Counted from the stretch's first letter, positions 22,269 to 34,285 are shown. The stretch is DNA of 64,000 nucleotides from Cordia subcordata (GCA_028554755.1 JAPTOF010000019.1:4784001-4848000); one strand, 5' to 3'. Numbers and translations: made by a program. The notes: generated from the letters alone by a model not told the origin.

Positions 22269-22745
22269 CTAGACTTGCACATCTTGAAGTTTTCTGTAGT
22301 CTGATGAGTTGATTCTTTCAAGCTTAAACCTCTCCTGCACGGTAGAGATATAGCTTTCAGCTCTCAGATCCACACTCTCATCTCCAGCAACACCATACAG
22401 TTCCTCAAGCTTGCTGTAAACATCACGCCCAGCACTTTCTGCTGGCTGTACAAAAAACGAAACCTTTTGCTTTGGTTGCGTCCTGATTATTTGATCCTGC
22501 TTGATGATAAAATCTACCGACTTCGTGGTGGCGGCAGCGGCTGCGGCGGAGCCAGGACCGGCCTTGTGCTTTGGCTGCGTAACCAATTGATGGTCCCTGC
22601 CGGACGAGTTCATCATGGGAGGAGTGGGGCTGGGCTTCATCCCGCTACTACTATATGGCGCCGCAGGAGAAGGTTTTGCTGCTCTATAGAAAGACATAAC
22701 TAGTTTGCCTTTCATGAATCCTCTATTTTTGCTCTTTGCCTCCAT
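22269..22745 (-). CDS. DUF761-like protein of unknown function
   Basis: A 158-residue intronless protein. The N-terminal half is low-complexity and basic or Ser/Pro/Ala-rich (poly-Ala at 67-72). Near the C-terminus, residues 123-144 (ESVDLRAESYISTVQERFKL) fit the DUF761 consensus of an acidic stretch, RAE-x-YI or FI and a basic helix, as in cotton-fibre-expressed and Avr9/Cf-9-elicited-type proteins. The ORF is open for 43 more codons, but that part overlaps the TATA box, so I start at the methionine of MEAKSKNRGF. No signal peptide or membrane segment. Molecular role unknown. The family name is a motif judgement, not a search result. Confidence 0.75.
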   Translation of the reverse strand: MEAKSKNRGFMKGKLVMSFYRAAKPSPAAPYSSSGMKPSPTPPMMNSSGRDHQLVTQPKHKAGPGSAAAAAATTKSVDFIIKQDQIIRTQPKQKVSFFVQPAESAGRDVYSKLEELYGVAGDESVDLRAESYISTVQERFKLERINSSDYRKLQDVQV

Positions 22746-22824
22746 TTTTTTCGGTTCACCTATCTTAATATATTTGTAATAAACCAGAAATTTTAAGTGC
22801 TTCGATGCTGTAACAGGTGAAGTG

Positions 22825-22832
22825 TATTTATA
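22825..22832 (-). promoter_or_regulatory. TATA box of the DUF761-like gene
   Basis: TATAAATA on the minus strand, about 80 bp before the chosen ATG. It lies inside the N-terminal extension of the ORF (residues YYKYTSP), which argues that the extension is not translated. Confidence 0.65.
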
Positions 22833-22961
22833 GTAACATGGTTCACATGGAGGGCTGGAACTAGAGGGGCCCACATGGCCAGCCCTAAGCGTCCAAAAAA
22901 ATATATATTAGTATATATGAACTTTTAAAAATTCTTTTCATGATTCCCCTCCTAATTTTTT

Positions 22962-23605
22962 TTGGGTAAAATGTAATCGGTCTCTTGTGGTATATTAAAA
23001 GTGTATTAGACCCTCTGTGTTTAAAAAGTCTCTTAAGATCCCCTATAGAATGTCAAAAATGCATCAAACTCTCTTACCATTAAAAAATTTGTTATCTTTA
23101 ATTATAAAAATTGTTAACTATCCAAACTGTCTTCTCTTCTACAAAAAAAATAGTGTTAAAAGAATTTGAATTCTCAACCTAAAATTAAAATAATAAATTT
23201 TTAATATATTACCATAAAATAAATATATAATATACTTTTATAACTAAAAACTCACAATCTTTGTTACCTTATCATTATTATATTATCTTGTAAAAAGAAA
23301 AAAAAATAGGTTTCTTTCATTATAGGCCATGAAGTTTTTTTTTCTTGGTGCAAATTCTGGAATTGTTTTTAATTATGTGATATTTTTCGACACGAGTAAT
23401 GATTGTTGTTTATGTGTTCTACTAGAGTTATTGTCTTAACCAAAATAGAAGTGCTAAAGATTTTTTTTCTTTTTGCAATTTTTTTTAAAAAAAAAACTTA
23501 AAATGAGATAGTTAGAAGTGCTAAAGTTGTTGTCAAAACTTAAACTCAAATCACAATCTCTGATGTTACTAATAATACTCCCTATTATTTTTTTTTAGTT
23601 GTAAA

Positions 23606-23640
<35 letters not shown>

Positions 23641-23924
23641 GGTAATAAGTTAAAACATAAATTATTTATAACTTAGTTGGTTAAAGTATTTGTTATTTTA
23701 ATTAGGGATTGGGGATTCAAATCTTTTAGAAGCATTTCTTTTGTAAAAGAGAAGGGTTACTTGGGTAATTAAAAATTTTATAGTTAAAGATAACGGATTT
23801 TTTAGTGATAGGAGGGCTTGATGCGCTTTTGATGTATCATAGGGGGATCCTAAGAGATTTTTTAGACCATAGGGGGTCTGATGCACTTCTAATCGACTAC
23901 AGGGGCGTTTTGTGCATTTTACCC
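22962..23924. mobile_element. Non-autonomous Mutator-like element (MULE)
   Basis: Long terminal inverted repeats of about 150 bp. The left end begins GGGTAAAATGTAATCGGTC and the right end, reversed, begins GGGTAAAATGCACAAAACG. Both arms then continue in parallel through ATCAGACCC-, CTCTTA(A/G)GATCCCC- and GTTATCTTTAA-type blocks. The 9-bp sequence TAATTTTTT flanks it on both sides (22953-22961 and 23925-23933), as expected for Mutator elements. No transposase; the interior is AT-rich with an (AT)n run at about 23609-23637. Confidence 0.85.
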
Positions 23925-24443
23925 TAATTTTTTCCTTTTCTTTTCTTCCGTTTGAAATTATTCTCTTATTAATCCTTTTTGTATATAATTTTCTATATAG
24001 ACAATATTTTAATGGTTAAATTTTTGTAATAAATAAGTAATTTAAACAAATAAACTTCAATAATCCTTAATTTGTTTGTTTTATTAGCTAGGTACTTAGA
24101 ATAATTTTTTCTAGTAAGATAAATTTTAAAAAATTCATAAATTTTAGATAGCTTTTCATAGAAAATTTATTTATTTAGGAAATTCCTTCATATCTTATTT
24201 AAGTAATTCTTTTGGCTAGAAAATTTTATTAAGAGAGAAGAACTTAATTTCATCTACTATATATATCAGTAAACTTTTTCTTATATAATTTTATATTATT
24301 TTGCTAAATAGTGTCTTTTACACTTTTAAGAGATCTACTATGACCAACTTTTATTATTATGATTATTATTATATATAATAATATAGTCTCTTACCTTAAT
24401 TAATTAGGAAATAATTTCTAATTATATCAATGATAATTTTCAT

Positions 24444-24746
24444 TTAAATACATACATAAATTTTTATCACTAATAAAAAAATTCTAGTTCTACCCTGTCT
24501 GCATGCATGTGCAAATTTGGAGCTAGATGGGTTATAAGATAAACACGAATTACTGTCTGGATGAGGACCATGCACAAGGTGTGGTCTCCATTGAACCAAA
24601 TATCTGGAACGAGGATACGAATACCTGTCACTTTTTTTCTTTTTTCCAAAATGCGGATAAGATACGATTCTTTCCTTTAATTTTTCCGAAGCTGTTGTTT
24701 TCTTAGATGTTGGCTTCTTGATAATACTATACTGATCAAAGCACAT
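24444..24746 (-). CDS. Possible small protein, unrecognised
   Basis: An ORF of 100 codons with a true ATG and a Lys/Arg/Tyr-rich N-terminal half (KERIVSYPHFGKKKKSDRY near residue 24). TATATATG and GTTATACC motifs lie about 80-90 bp upstream on the same strand. No signal peptide, membrane segment or known domain. It could be a lineage-specific gene, one exon of a spliced gene, or chance. I lean to chance. Confidence 0.15.
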   Translation of the reverse strand: MCFDQYSIIKKPTSKKTTASEKLKERIVSYPHFGKKKKSDRYSYPRSRYLVQWRPHLVHGPHPDSNSCLSYNPSSSKFAHACRQGRTRIFLLVIKIYVCI

Positions 24747-24825
24747 CTTCCCTTGCTAATTATTTCTGTTGCTAGACTAATCAAGAGTAACCAAGCCCTG
24801 GTCTTGTTTATCGAGAGAGGGGTAT

Positions 24826-24881
24826 AACATATATATATGTATGTATGTATGTACATATATATGTACGTATATATATATGTG

Positions 24882-24943
<62 letters not shown>
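24826..24943. repeat. (AT)n tract with TATG variants
   Basis: About 118 bp of nearly pure alternating TA, starting with ATGTATGTATGT variants and ending in more than 50 bp of perfect TA. Self-complementary and likely length-variable. Confidence 0.9.
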
Positions 24944-24946
<3 letters not shown>

Positions 24947-26090
24947 GTTTAGAGAAATTGATTGATCTACTTTTGGATCACTAGTACCATACCATATTAA
25001 TGCTTCTATACTCTATAGCCAGTACAATTACAGATCCTAGCTCAATTGCAATGCTCAAGTCCCAAAAGATTAAGTTACGTTGGGAATGGATTTAGCAGTA
25101 ACACGTTGGATTCTCTCGAAATAACACAAGGAAAAAAAAAATCGGATATCGATCATTTTCTCTTTTTTGGGGGGTCTAAAATCATATCTTGAAAAATTCA
25201 TTAGTTAAGCATAATGGATAAGAATTTAGTGGATGCCCCCTGTGCCAGCAGATAATTTGGAACTTCCCTTGCCGATTTCCTGTGCTCTCATTGATAGCTT
25301 AGTGATACTCTACAGTGATCAAATAGTGAAGTCACTATTCAATTGTTCTTCTTGAATCATTTTAGCGTATGGAATCATGACAATAGGTTGACTTGATTGC
25401 CAGTCAAGTGGGGTTTCGTTGATAATTTTGGCAATCTATATAAATTTCATGCAATAGTAAATGGAGACACATTTTCTTCATTTTTTTTTTGGTGACTAAA
25501 CATCGTGAATTTAATTAAGCGACAATGACAAAGTTAGTTGGTATTTTTTTTCTTAACCCTCTTTTTAATTACGATACTTTAACCCAAGTTATCCCTATTA
25601 GAAAAATAGTTTAATCATTTAACTTAATTCTTAAACTAAGAAAACTGTATTTTGTCGGTAATTTCAGCTATCTGATTATAAAAATTTCAAGAAAATAAGA
25701 CTTGTATGCTAACACCCACGGGTGCCAAAGGAGCCAATCAATGAAGAAATATTGATCTCCACCTGTTTGCAGGTGGGCCAAGCTACGGTTAATATGATGT
25801 TTTTTATGCAAGTGGGTGGTGGGCTTGCTTCACTTTAATTAAATCCAGCATGTGTTATGTAGATTGTAGCCCATTTCGATCTACAACTAAATTTAGAGTT
25901 TTAAGATTCATTTATTTAGAGGACATGGAGGGCGAGGAGAGGTGGGAAAACTTTCACTAGCAGGATTATTTATAAGAGTATTCTAATCATCAGTCTAATT
26001 TATGTTGCGTTGCTTTTTAGATTTAAGATTTTAGGTAATCTTGTAACAAATACAAACTGACAGAAGAATTAGTCTTGGTAGGACGTGTAC

Positions 26091-26321
26091 AGACTCGTTT
26101 AGATTGGTTTTTTTCAAAAGCATCTTTTTAACAACTTTTAAAAAAAAATCTTTTTTTTTTTTTTACAAAACTAAAAATTCTGATTTATAAAAAAAGTTGT
26201 ATTTGAGTTTTTTTTTGGAGTTTTAACTTTTTTTTAAATCAAGCTAAATAATTATTATAAAAATAAAATCTTTTGTTAAGAAAAAAAAAATTATTGAAAA
26301 GAAGCCAACCCATACAGTCCC
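26091..26321. mobile_element. MITE family 1 copy (degenerate)
   Basis: Left end AGACTCGTTTAGATTGGTTT and right end AAGCCAACCCATACAGTCCC are inverted relatives of the family ends; the core is A- and T-rich. Several mismatches, so an old copy. Confidence 0.5.
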
Positions 26322-28400
26322 TTAATCTGATCCAAATCCAATTATCTATTTAAGAAATAGAACCTACGTCAAGAACATATATTGATCACTACATACTAGA
26401 CTAAGATAAAGTTTCCTTGTTTGGTTTTTGTGATCATTTTTTTCTTAGATAAGACACCTACCTGCTTGAATAGTAGCGTATCTCGAACCTGTTAAAGTGG
26501 GCATTGCCTAGATTTCTCTTTGGTTGCGCTTGCTTTTTAGACTACGTTTCCAGAAGAATATATCCTGTGGGCCAAAAGTGTTGTGTCTCGCTTTGCCTTC
26601 ATAATCAGTTTTTGGTTCAGCGTTAAGAATCAAGCAATTAGCCGAAGCTCGATTTCTTTATAACGTGAAATTTACTTTAGATAAAATTATATTAGATTTA
26701 TTCTAAAATTATAAACCCTATGATCCACACCGCAACTCCAAGCCAATTAAGGGCTAAGTAATATTTGTGATGGATCAACATAAATTTTTGAGACCTTTAA
26801 CTATAATAAATAATTATCTAACTGGTCTATCTAATCTTATTATTAAACATAGAATCTATAAGTCTACCTCATTTTAGACGGAAAGGAGTCTAATCATTCC
26901 CGAATTTATCACTTCACTAGGAAAGAAAATATATGCTTGTTGCTTGAATCCCAAATGGCCATGTGGCATGTATGTGCCTAATGCTGAGGTCACTTTATAT
27001 AACATTCCATATTAGTTTATAGAACAATTTGTAACTTGTTTATAAATAATGTTAGTATAACTAATAACTTGGGTTAATTATTCTAGACCAGTTGATTTGG
27101 AGCTCAAATAACTATTTGTTATATTCATAATACCAGTTTCACTTGCAAGCCTGAATCCTAGAGCTTGGACTCTGGACTCGGTAACATGACAAAACAGCAT
27201 AAAAGTACCAACACATCCGTTTAAAATAGTTTCACGGTAAGTGCAGCGTCCTAAAGTCGAAGCGAAGAATCTGATATTTTGTGACTTGTCTCCTGGCTTT
27301 TCAGCGGCTCCAAAACCTTATTTCATATCAACAAACGATCAAACAAAAAGCACAGAGAAAGCATATTTCTAGGCATATAAAGCGTGTTTCTAGGCATATA
27401 CTTTACAATCGTTTTCTGCTCTCCAATTCTGTTCGGATGAGGTGTCTATCTATGACTGATTTGAGTGTCAAAATATCTTTAACGAATTTGATCAACATAT
27501 ATCAGCATTCCAAGGTTATTCAATATGTTTCCTTTCGTTTGCGAGTCTTCCACAATTTGGTTTTGGTCAAACAAAACTCTTACCTAATAAAGATACCTTT
27601 TATTAATATCAACGGACGATCAAACAAAAGGTGCAGAGTGAGCATTTTTCTGCACATGTACTTCAACTGCACTAAATGTAACCTTTACAAAAAATGATAA
27701 TCATACTCCAGCGATTTATTCATTTTTAAATCGTAAACTTTAGCTCAAAAATAAATGTGCAGGATATGAATGTATCAAGACTGTGTTGTCCATCTATGAT
27801 CTACAATGGCGAATCCCCATTCTAAGAAATATTTGAAAAAATATTAGATTATATTATATGCCACTAAATATGTGTAATATTAAATTCTTTGCTATGTTGA
27901 CTTTTGAGACATCCACTAAGATTCGCATTAGTTCTAAATAAGTTGTCGGTTGTCCTGTTTAATTTTAAGGTTAAAGTAAACTTTGTATTTAAAAGCAAAT
28001 GGGTCATTAGCCAGCAAAAAAGAGAAAAGGCCAAAGTCTAAAACCATTTTAGTTTTATTTTCACATATAAATAAAATGACTTACTCAAAACAAATACAGA
28101 ATTTTAATATACGAGCTGAAATTAAAACAAGATAATGTTAGTGATATATGGGGTGACTTTACTTTTCCTTAGGAGAAAAAAAAAAGGCTCATAAAAAAGT
28201 TACGAGTATCTAATTGTCCTTGGGCCTGAACTGGGCCTATCGATCCAAAAACTACAACTTCAGTCTTTGGGCCTGCACCATGCCGAAAACAGTATTGGAT
28301 TAAAGGAAGAACATGAGCAAAAAAAATCATCAGAAATTGGATTAAGCTAGGGCTTTGTAAAGTGAAAGTGGTGAAGAAGGTGGTGGTGGTGGTGGTGATA

Positions 28401-29526
28401 ATGGCGTTGACGAACTTCATACTGACGGTAGCAGGTGTGAGCGCGGTGATACTACTGATGAGGAGCGACGTTAAGCAATCTGCGGCGATCTTCAGGCGCA
28501 ACATTCGCCACGTTCGCAACTGGCTTGAGGAAGAATCTGCCTCTGCCGCCAAGTAAACCCCCCGCCCCTTCGTCTTTTCTTTTTCATTGCCGTAATTTCT
28601 GCAAATTCGTATTGCTTTTTTGCTTCAATCGTTTTCATGTCTCCTGAACTCCACTCGTATTTTCTTGTTGGTTTTTAGGGATTTGTTGATGATACTAGTG
28701 AAATTTATAAATTAGCATTATGAGATTAAGTAGCTACTATATAAACCATTTTGAAACTAATTCTTGTAGCTCAGCATAACTGCATAAGGCGCGCAGCTAT
28801 TGCTTGTGGTTTTGTTATTCTGGACGCATCAGAGATTGGCTCGGTAGGATAAACTTTTACGAGCTCCCCAATCAAGTATGGTTAAAAATATCATCTTTTT
28901 GATATTTTGATGATTGATGATTCGCTTGTAGAAAAATCTCATTGCCACGCTAATGGAAAATTGAATTCTGTTTGGAGATACATGTATTATAGGTGAAAAC
29001 GCAAAAGGCAGAATGCTTTGTGAAAAATGAAGTTATTGCTGCACAACTTCGTGTGGTGTCTATAATGTAGTCGTAAAAGACGTATCTTGAACACCTTCTG
29101 ATGAGCATGCTATTAGTACCAAAAGGGACTACGCTTCTCAAAAGAAGTTGTCAGGACGTAAATTGATTTGAATGACTACCATGCGCTTCGACGTGCCTCT
29201 GGTTGGGCAGGATCTTTAGTTTCAATGGTTTTTTATCATTTGATGATTTTAATTGATGATGGGATCCTCGGAGTAGCGGAAGAATATGCAGCTAAGAGAC
29301 CAACCTTTTAGATGAGGTTGTCGCACTTTCGTTTGTGTCCTCCTACCTAATGTTTTGCATAAGCGCATTTGCCTGTTCAGGTTATTAGTTGGATGTGAGT
29401 AATTGTGCGACAGCTTCAATGTAACAGCTTTTGATGTTTTCTTTTAGGGAAATCGAGAAGGCAAAACCGAAGGAGATGCCGAAGGACTTACCTGAGAAAA
29501 ATGTTCCCAAGCAGGACAAGCAGTAG
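28401..29526 (+). CDS. Small one-pass membrane protein, two exons
   Basis: Exon 1 is 28401-28552 and exon 2 is 29448-29526 (acceptor TTCTTTTAG-like, ending CAGTAG), joined across codon AA|G. The product has 76 residues. Residues 1-20 (MALTNFILTVAGVSAVILLM) form a membrane anchor or signal-anchor. Residues 21-41 are basic and amphipathic (FRRNIRHVRNWLEEE), and residues 51-76 are a Lys/Pro/Glu-rich tail. It resembles small uncharacterised proteins known from many plants; I know no function. The upstream in-frame reading starts at GTG, so the first ATG was used (ATAATGGCG). The donor GTAAAC contains a TAA stop in frame with exon 1, so a transcript keeping the intron would end right after residue 51. 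Confidence 0.75.
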
Positions 29527-31387
29527 GTGGTGTGTGATCCCTGTGTTTATATAGAGGAAATTCTTACACAATACTAGCTCATGGTTGGCATCTTCAAAAT
29601 AATAAGCTTGTTTGTTTATTGTATTCTTATACTTCCAAGTGTGTGTTTTTTTTTTCCTTTTTTGTTGAAAGGCTGTCTATTCCCTAGATCTGATGTTTGT
29701 GCGCAGAGCCATAAGTTATGCCAGCAATATACATAGACTTGCAATAAGCAGAATTTTTTGGTTCATTCTCCACCTCAACAACAGAAAAAAAAAGAAAGAT
29801 TAATCAAAATTTTATTGAGTTCGACTAATATCATTTATCAAAAAATAACTCTAGTTATCGAATGATTGAACAACCAAGAGCATAACTTACCATACTTATT
29901 TGACATTCATACAACGAATTTAATGAATTATGGGTTGAATATACATCCTGTTCAGTAGTTAGAAGGATATTCCCTTACTCATTATCGGATGATCACTTAT
30001 GTGCAGGACATAAGTTCGTAGAAACAGAGACATAAATTGCTGATGGTAACATCTTATAGGAGATATAAACATCCATGATTTCCACCTGAATATGCATACC
30101 AATCAAGACAAGCCTAAGCCATTGAGCATGATAAATAAGCAACCGATGCAGGAGTTGATCGTTTCAAGTTTCGTGCCTATGACGTTCAGAAGTTTGCAAT
30201 CACTTGCCTCAACCTCAAGGCAATCCGCACTTCAACGTAATATCATAATTTGCAGATTCTTTATCCAAAGCCTCTGGAGAGTTTGGACAAAGATGGCCAT
30301 CCCCATATACTCTCGTATTTCCCCATTTTGACAATCACTCCTCCACTTATTAATGAAAACCACAAAGTTCTCCCATTAAACATCTAAATACCTTGGATTC
30401 AACTGATAACATCCACCATAAAATTTACATAAAATGTTAAGTGAAAGAGAGATTAAAGAGAGACGTGCCGAAGTAAAAGGTTACAAAGGAAAAGACGAAA
30501 TTTGGCACTGGGCCTGCTCAAGACACTTAAAACATCCTGACAGTGGAGATTTTAAAAAATAAATAATTAAATAGAGAAAGGAAGAAGACAATGTAACCAC
30601 CAGGGAGACGATCATGCCTCAGAAAGATGTTTGCACCTAAGATAGTATGCTTTATTTAGTTATCAGAGCAAATAGCATGTGTTTCCAAACCACACATCCA
30701 CCTAAAAAGCATTAAATAGAGTGATTTAAGACTCCAGGTCAGGCAATCACAATATTGCCATAGTACAACATTAATATTACCGTATGGTACCAACTCCCAA
30801 GCACACCCCCAACTAAGTTTAGATAAAACACGCTGCTTAGATTTTATAGACTTCAGCTAGAGAATTATCACAACTGAATCCTTCTAGCCCTCAAGTGCAT
30901 AAATATGAAGTTCCGTAATCCAAGTCCGAAAGCAAAGCTCCAAGCAATGCACTGCGAAACACCAGAATGCTTGGGCAGCAGGCTTCAAATTTTCCTCGAT
31001 CAGCACAAGAAGAGATAGACCTTCCCTCTGCCCCACCGCTCCATGCCAAAAACAACAAAACAATTACAATGTTAGACTTGGTTCTGGCTTGAAAGTGAGA
31101 AATCCTCACTTCATAGATAATGAATCTGAAAATATCAATGATTTTTTTCCTTATTGGTGGGGGTGTGTTGTGTGTGGGTTTTGGTGTTTGTAGCCACACG
31201 GATTCAGTCATTTACCAGCTGGGCCAGCAACTTATTTCTCTAGAAAACTCGTTACTTACCATGATGTATCTTCTTGGAATGCTTTGGTTGAAGCACCAGG
31301 AGCTGCAAATTTGAGGGCGAGCCCTCGCACACCAATGCGGGATGCCTGCTTCATCCCCGCACTGGAGTCGGAGAAATTGGTTGATTG
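29527..31387. other. 3' flanks of two converging genes
   Basis: The small membrane-protein gene and eRF1 converge here. The right end (up to about 500 bp) is probably eRF1 3' UTR. No supported coding region; the ORFs at 30092-30331 and 30891-31314 show no domain. Confidence 0.55.
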
Positions 31388-32698
31388 CTATTCAGAATCT
31401 TCATACAGTTCATCCTCATCTAGATCATCAAAAGCACGAACATCAAGCTGGTAGCGAAGGATGCCTCCAATTCCTCCAAAGCCTCTGCAGAACTGCGATC
31501 CTTCTTGTGATTTGTTCGTCACAAACTCTAATGTGCATCCAAACCTCTTGTACTCATTGGCAAACCACTCAAGAAGTGACATCTTATCCTCAATCTCCAA
31601 CTCTGCATTTGCAGTTGGATCCCTGAAGTTGTTTGCATTGGCTTCTTGCTCCTTATTCAAGTGTTTAATAATAATTTCACCAGTTGTGCTATTTTTCATC
31701 ACATACCTAGTAATATCCAGATTCTCCCACACAATAAGGGTTTCAATAGCACCCATTTCCAGAACTTTCAATGTATCATCCACACCAAAAACATACTTCC
31801 CAGTATCCTGACTGATCTCCTCAAAGTACTTTCCTATTAGTTTCTTTTCTTGAATAAACTTGACATTAGCTAAGATTTCAGCAGACAACTCAATTGCCTG
31901 ATTGAAACCATTTTCCCCTCCATAAGAAACGTCGACCACATTCAGAATCTTTGCCTGGAGACGAGGATCAAACATGTCAGATTGACTCAGCTCGGTCTTG
32001 AAATCAGCTGATCCAGCAAGTATCAGTCCCGATACATTGGGCTGGCTGGTGGCAGGATTGATGTAGAATTGAGTTGCAAGCTCTGCTGTCTTCCTTACAT
32101 AGTTGTGGCGCTTCTCCATCCGAAGACGTGCAAAACGAAGAGCTGATTGCCCTCCTCTTCCATGCTTCTTAGGAAGGTCAACACTAAACTTGTGAAGAAC
32201 CTCACGCGTATTGCCACTCAATGTCCCAAAAAGGGTACCATTCCCATCCATAACAATAAAACCAAATTTGTCATCAGATTCGAGAAGTTCGTTAAGTGCT
32301 TCTGTATGGAACTTGTTGTCACAAAGATAAAGAGATGCATTTATAGGCCTGAAAGGTTCAAAGTCAATTGTGACCTTCTTCTCTTTCCCATCCTCGGTCA
32401 CAATTGTTCCAGTATAAAGCACAAGCCCATTAGGAGGAACTCTGTTATAGAGTTTTAGCCTCTGTTGAGCAGATGTGATTGCAGCTAGCACCGACTGACG
32501 ATTCACTCTGCTTTTAATGTTAGAGGCAGTTCCAAATTCATCCCCAAGCATCTTCGTAACCCGAGAAACCTGGTCGCGGGGAGGCATGATAAGAGAAATC
32601 ATGCTTGTCCCGTTACCTCGAGCAGCTTCCAGTGCTTTGATGAGCTTCTTGATCTTCCAGATCTCAATATTCTTGTCAGTTTCATGACCATCTGCCAT
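31388..32698 (-). CDS. eRF1: Eukaryotic peptide chain release factor 1 (eRF1)
   Basis: eRF1 reads all three stop codons in the ribosomal A site and, with GTPase eRF3, triggers release of the finished protein. The product has 436 residues, the normal length, in one uninterrupted exon. All key motifs are present: GTS at 30-32, NIKS at 60-63 and YLCDNKF at 124-130 for stop-codon recognition, and GGQ at 182-184 for peptidyl-tRNA hydrolysis. The acidic C-terminus ([13 protein letters not shown]) is the eRF3-side tail. The ORF extends 57 codons upstream, but that part is intron: a TTTTCTGCAG acceptor ends at 32717, 19 bp before the chosen ATG ([10 protein letters not shown]). An intron in the leader is also seen in other plant eRF1 genes. 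One of the safest calls here. Confidence 0.98.
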   Translation of the reverse strand: MADGHETDKNIEIWKIKKLIKALEAARGNGTSMISLIMPPRDQVSRVTKMLGDEFGTASNIKSRVNRQSVLAAITSAQQRLKLYNRVPPNGLVLYTGTIVTEDGKEKKVTIDFEPFRPINASLYLCDNKFHTEALNELLESDDKFGFIVMDGNGTLFGTLSGNTREVLHKFSVDLPKKHGRGGQSALRFARLRMEKRHNYVRKTAELATQFYINPATSQPNVSGLILAGSADFKTELSQSDMFDPRLQAKILNVVDVSYGGENGFNQAIELSAEILANVKFIQEKKLIGKYFEEISQDTGKYVFGVDDTLKVLEMGAIETLIVWENLDITRYVMKNSTTGEIIIKHLNKEQEANANNFRDPTANAELEIEDKMSLLEWFANEYKRFGCTLEFVTNKSQEGSQFCRGFGGIGGILRYQLDVRAFDDLDEDELYEDSE

Positions 32699-32716
32699 TG
32701 TAACGCTTAGAAAGAA

Positions 32717-34188
32717 CTGCAGAAAAGAGCCAAAAGATCCCCCATCAACATAATGATACTGAATGCCTTCCAGATGTGGAAAAATTGGGTGACTGAAATA
32801 TCCCCCATCAAATAATGATATTGAATGCCTTCTAGATATGAAAAATGGGTGACTAAATAAGAATGGCAATGAGAATATGCTTCAGTAGATAAATATCAAT
32901 TTGGAAAATAATGAATTAAAAATCCACAAGATAGGAAAATACACACATCCAAAGTGCAAAAATTTTATTTTACACAAATAAGCATGTGAATTCAGCCACA
33001 ATGATGAACTTTTCCCATTCAGCAAAATGACTGCAAAAGTTATTTGGCAAGTTTTACAATATAACATAAGAGATCCACAGATCAACAAATAAGATATTGA
33101 ACTACCAATAGAAAAAAGGACTACTCTAAACAAATATTAAAAAAAAAAAAAAAGAAACATAAATGCACCCAACAGAAATTGACAAAAAGCAAGACAAAAA
33201 GAATTAGCTTGAAACATGTAAAACATGTCGCATAAATCAAATTAAGACTTATGGCACCAATTTGTTCAGGTAAGAAGAACTATCAACTCAGGAAAAGACA
33301 GAAAATATTATACAAAAAGCACAACCACCATGTCCTATATCCACAACAGATATTATGGAAGACCAAAGCCAATATAACACCTCATGTTGCCATCTAAGCA
33401 AAAGTTTGTCAAATACTTTGCAACAGAAAACAAAAAGACATATACTTCCAGCACATTCCATCAATTCCCAGCCTTAAAAAGAATAACAGAGTATTAAATC
33501 ATTAATTTGCAACAAGCTCATCGACTCCACATAGCTCCATATCGAGGTGTCATGCTTTTCTTGGAATTTTCCAAAATTTTCATTAATACATGACACTCCA
33601 ACAGATTTTCTTTCACCTAGAAGCCTAAACAATTATAGTTTATTAGCTGCTTACTCATAGTACTCCTATCAAGTTTATGCACCTAGTAGTACATTTATCA
33701 AGAGCATATTCATGACCCTATAACTTCAGATAACATATCACTGTTGATATATACGCTTAGACAGACACAATACTAAATTCTCTGAACAGAATCTTTCTAA
33801 AAAGTCGTGCAATTAATATATTAAGCAGATACCAATTCTTCTAAATTAAAAAAAAAACTAAAATTCAGTAAATTCAAGCTATGGCATCATAGATCTAAAC
33901 TTTTCCAATTAATCGAAAAAATAAAAATTGTTTCAACCAAAAACAAACACATATATCAAAATTATACCAAAAAAGAAATCCAGAATTGATCCAACAATCG
34001 GCCGCAGGAAACCAAAACCTAATTAAAAAATTATTGTTGAGGAAAAAAAAAAGAAAAAAATTCCACTAATGATCATAAACAATGAAAAACCGCGACGATC
34101 TATAAGGAAAAAAACGATCCGGAGCAATAAATTCTAGTTCAAAACATCACAAATTTCATATAGATCGAAAAGTTAAGGTTCGAAATAC
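32717..34188 (-). other. Intron in the eRF1 5' leader
   Basis: On the minus strand, donor CATCTCAG|GTATTTCG (GT at 34188-34187) and acceptor TTTTCTGCAG|TTCTTTCT (AG at 32718-32717) define a 1472-bp AT-rich intron wholly in the 5' UTR. It ends 18 bases before the start codon. Near its 3' end a 61-63-bp unit is duplicated in tandem (32740-32862). Long first introns in the leader often raise expression of plant housekeeping genes; that role is inferred here. Confidence 0.75.
32740..32862. repeat. Tandem duplication in the eRF1 leader intron
   Basis: Two adjacent units of about 62 bp, each beginning CCCCCATCAA and containing AATGATA(C/T)TGAATGCCTTC and GGGTGACT, with a few substitutions and indels between them. 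They account for the false N-terminal extension of the eRF1 ORF, which repeats the same residues. Confidence 0.85.
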
Positions 34189-34277
34189 CTGAGATGTGCG
34201 AGAGGGAAGACGATATGGAGTAGACCGCGACAGTATAGCGTGAAAGAGAGAAATCCACAGAAAGATGAGGTATCAAG

Positions 34278-34285
34278 AAACCCTA
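34278..34285. promoter_or_regulatory. Telo-box in the eRF1 promoter or leader
   Basis: AAACCCTA, about 90 bp outside the leader-intron donor. Telo-boxes are typical of promoters of plant translation-related genes, which fits eRF1. A (TA)n tract next to it (34317-34350) ends in TATATAAGC on the minus strand and could provide the TATA box. Confidence 0.5.

Larger units (their letters stand above)
22746..28400. other. Intergenic, repeat-rich, no firm gene
   Basis: It holds a Mutator-like element (22962-23924), a long (AT)n tract (about 24826-24943), a MITE family 1 copy (26091-26321) and a partly duplicated segment around 27310-27690. One weak ORF (24444-24746) is listed separately. The 138-codon ORF at 27281-27697 covers the duplicated segment and has no recognisable domain. 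Confidence 0.55.

Noticed and set aside
22746..22874. 43-codon N-terminal extension of the DUF761-like ORF
   Set aside because: It contains the TATA box (TATAAATA) and is probably promoter DNA.
27281..27697. 138-codon ORF
   Set aside because: It covers a partly duplicated segment (both parts contain CGATCAAACAAAA), does not start at ATG, and has no domain. Probably repeat DNA.
31342..32458. Several plus-strand ORFs opposite eRF1
   Set aside because: Shadows of the eRF1 coding strand; no recognisable domains.
32699..32869. 57-codon N-terminal extension of the eRF1 ORF
   Set aside because: It crosses a clear splice acceptor, repeats itself because of a tandem DNA duplication, and has no counterpart in eRF1 proteins, which start at MAD/MADG.
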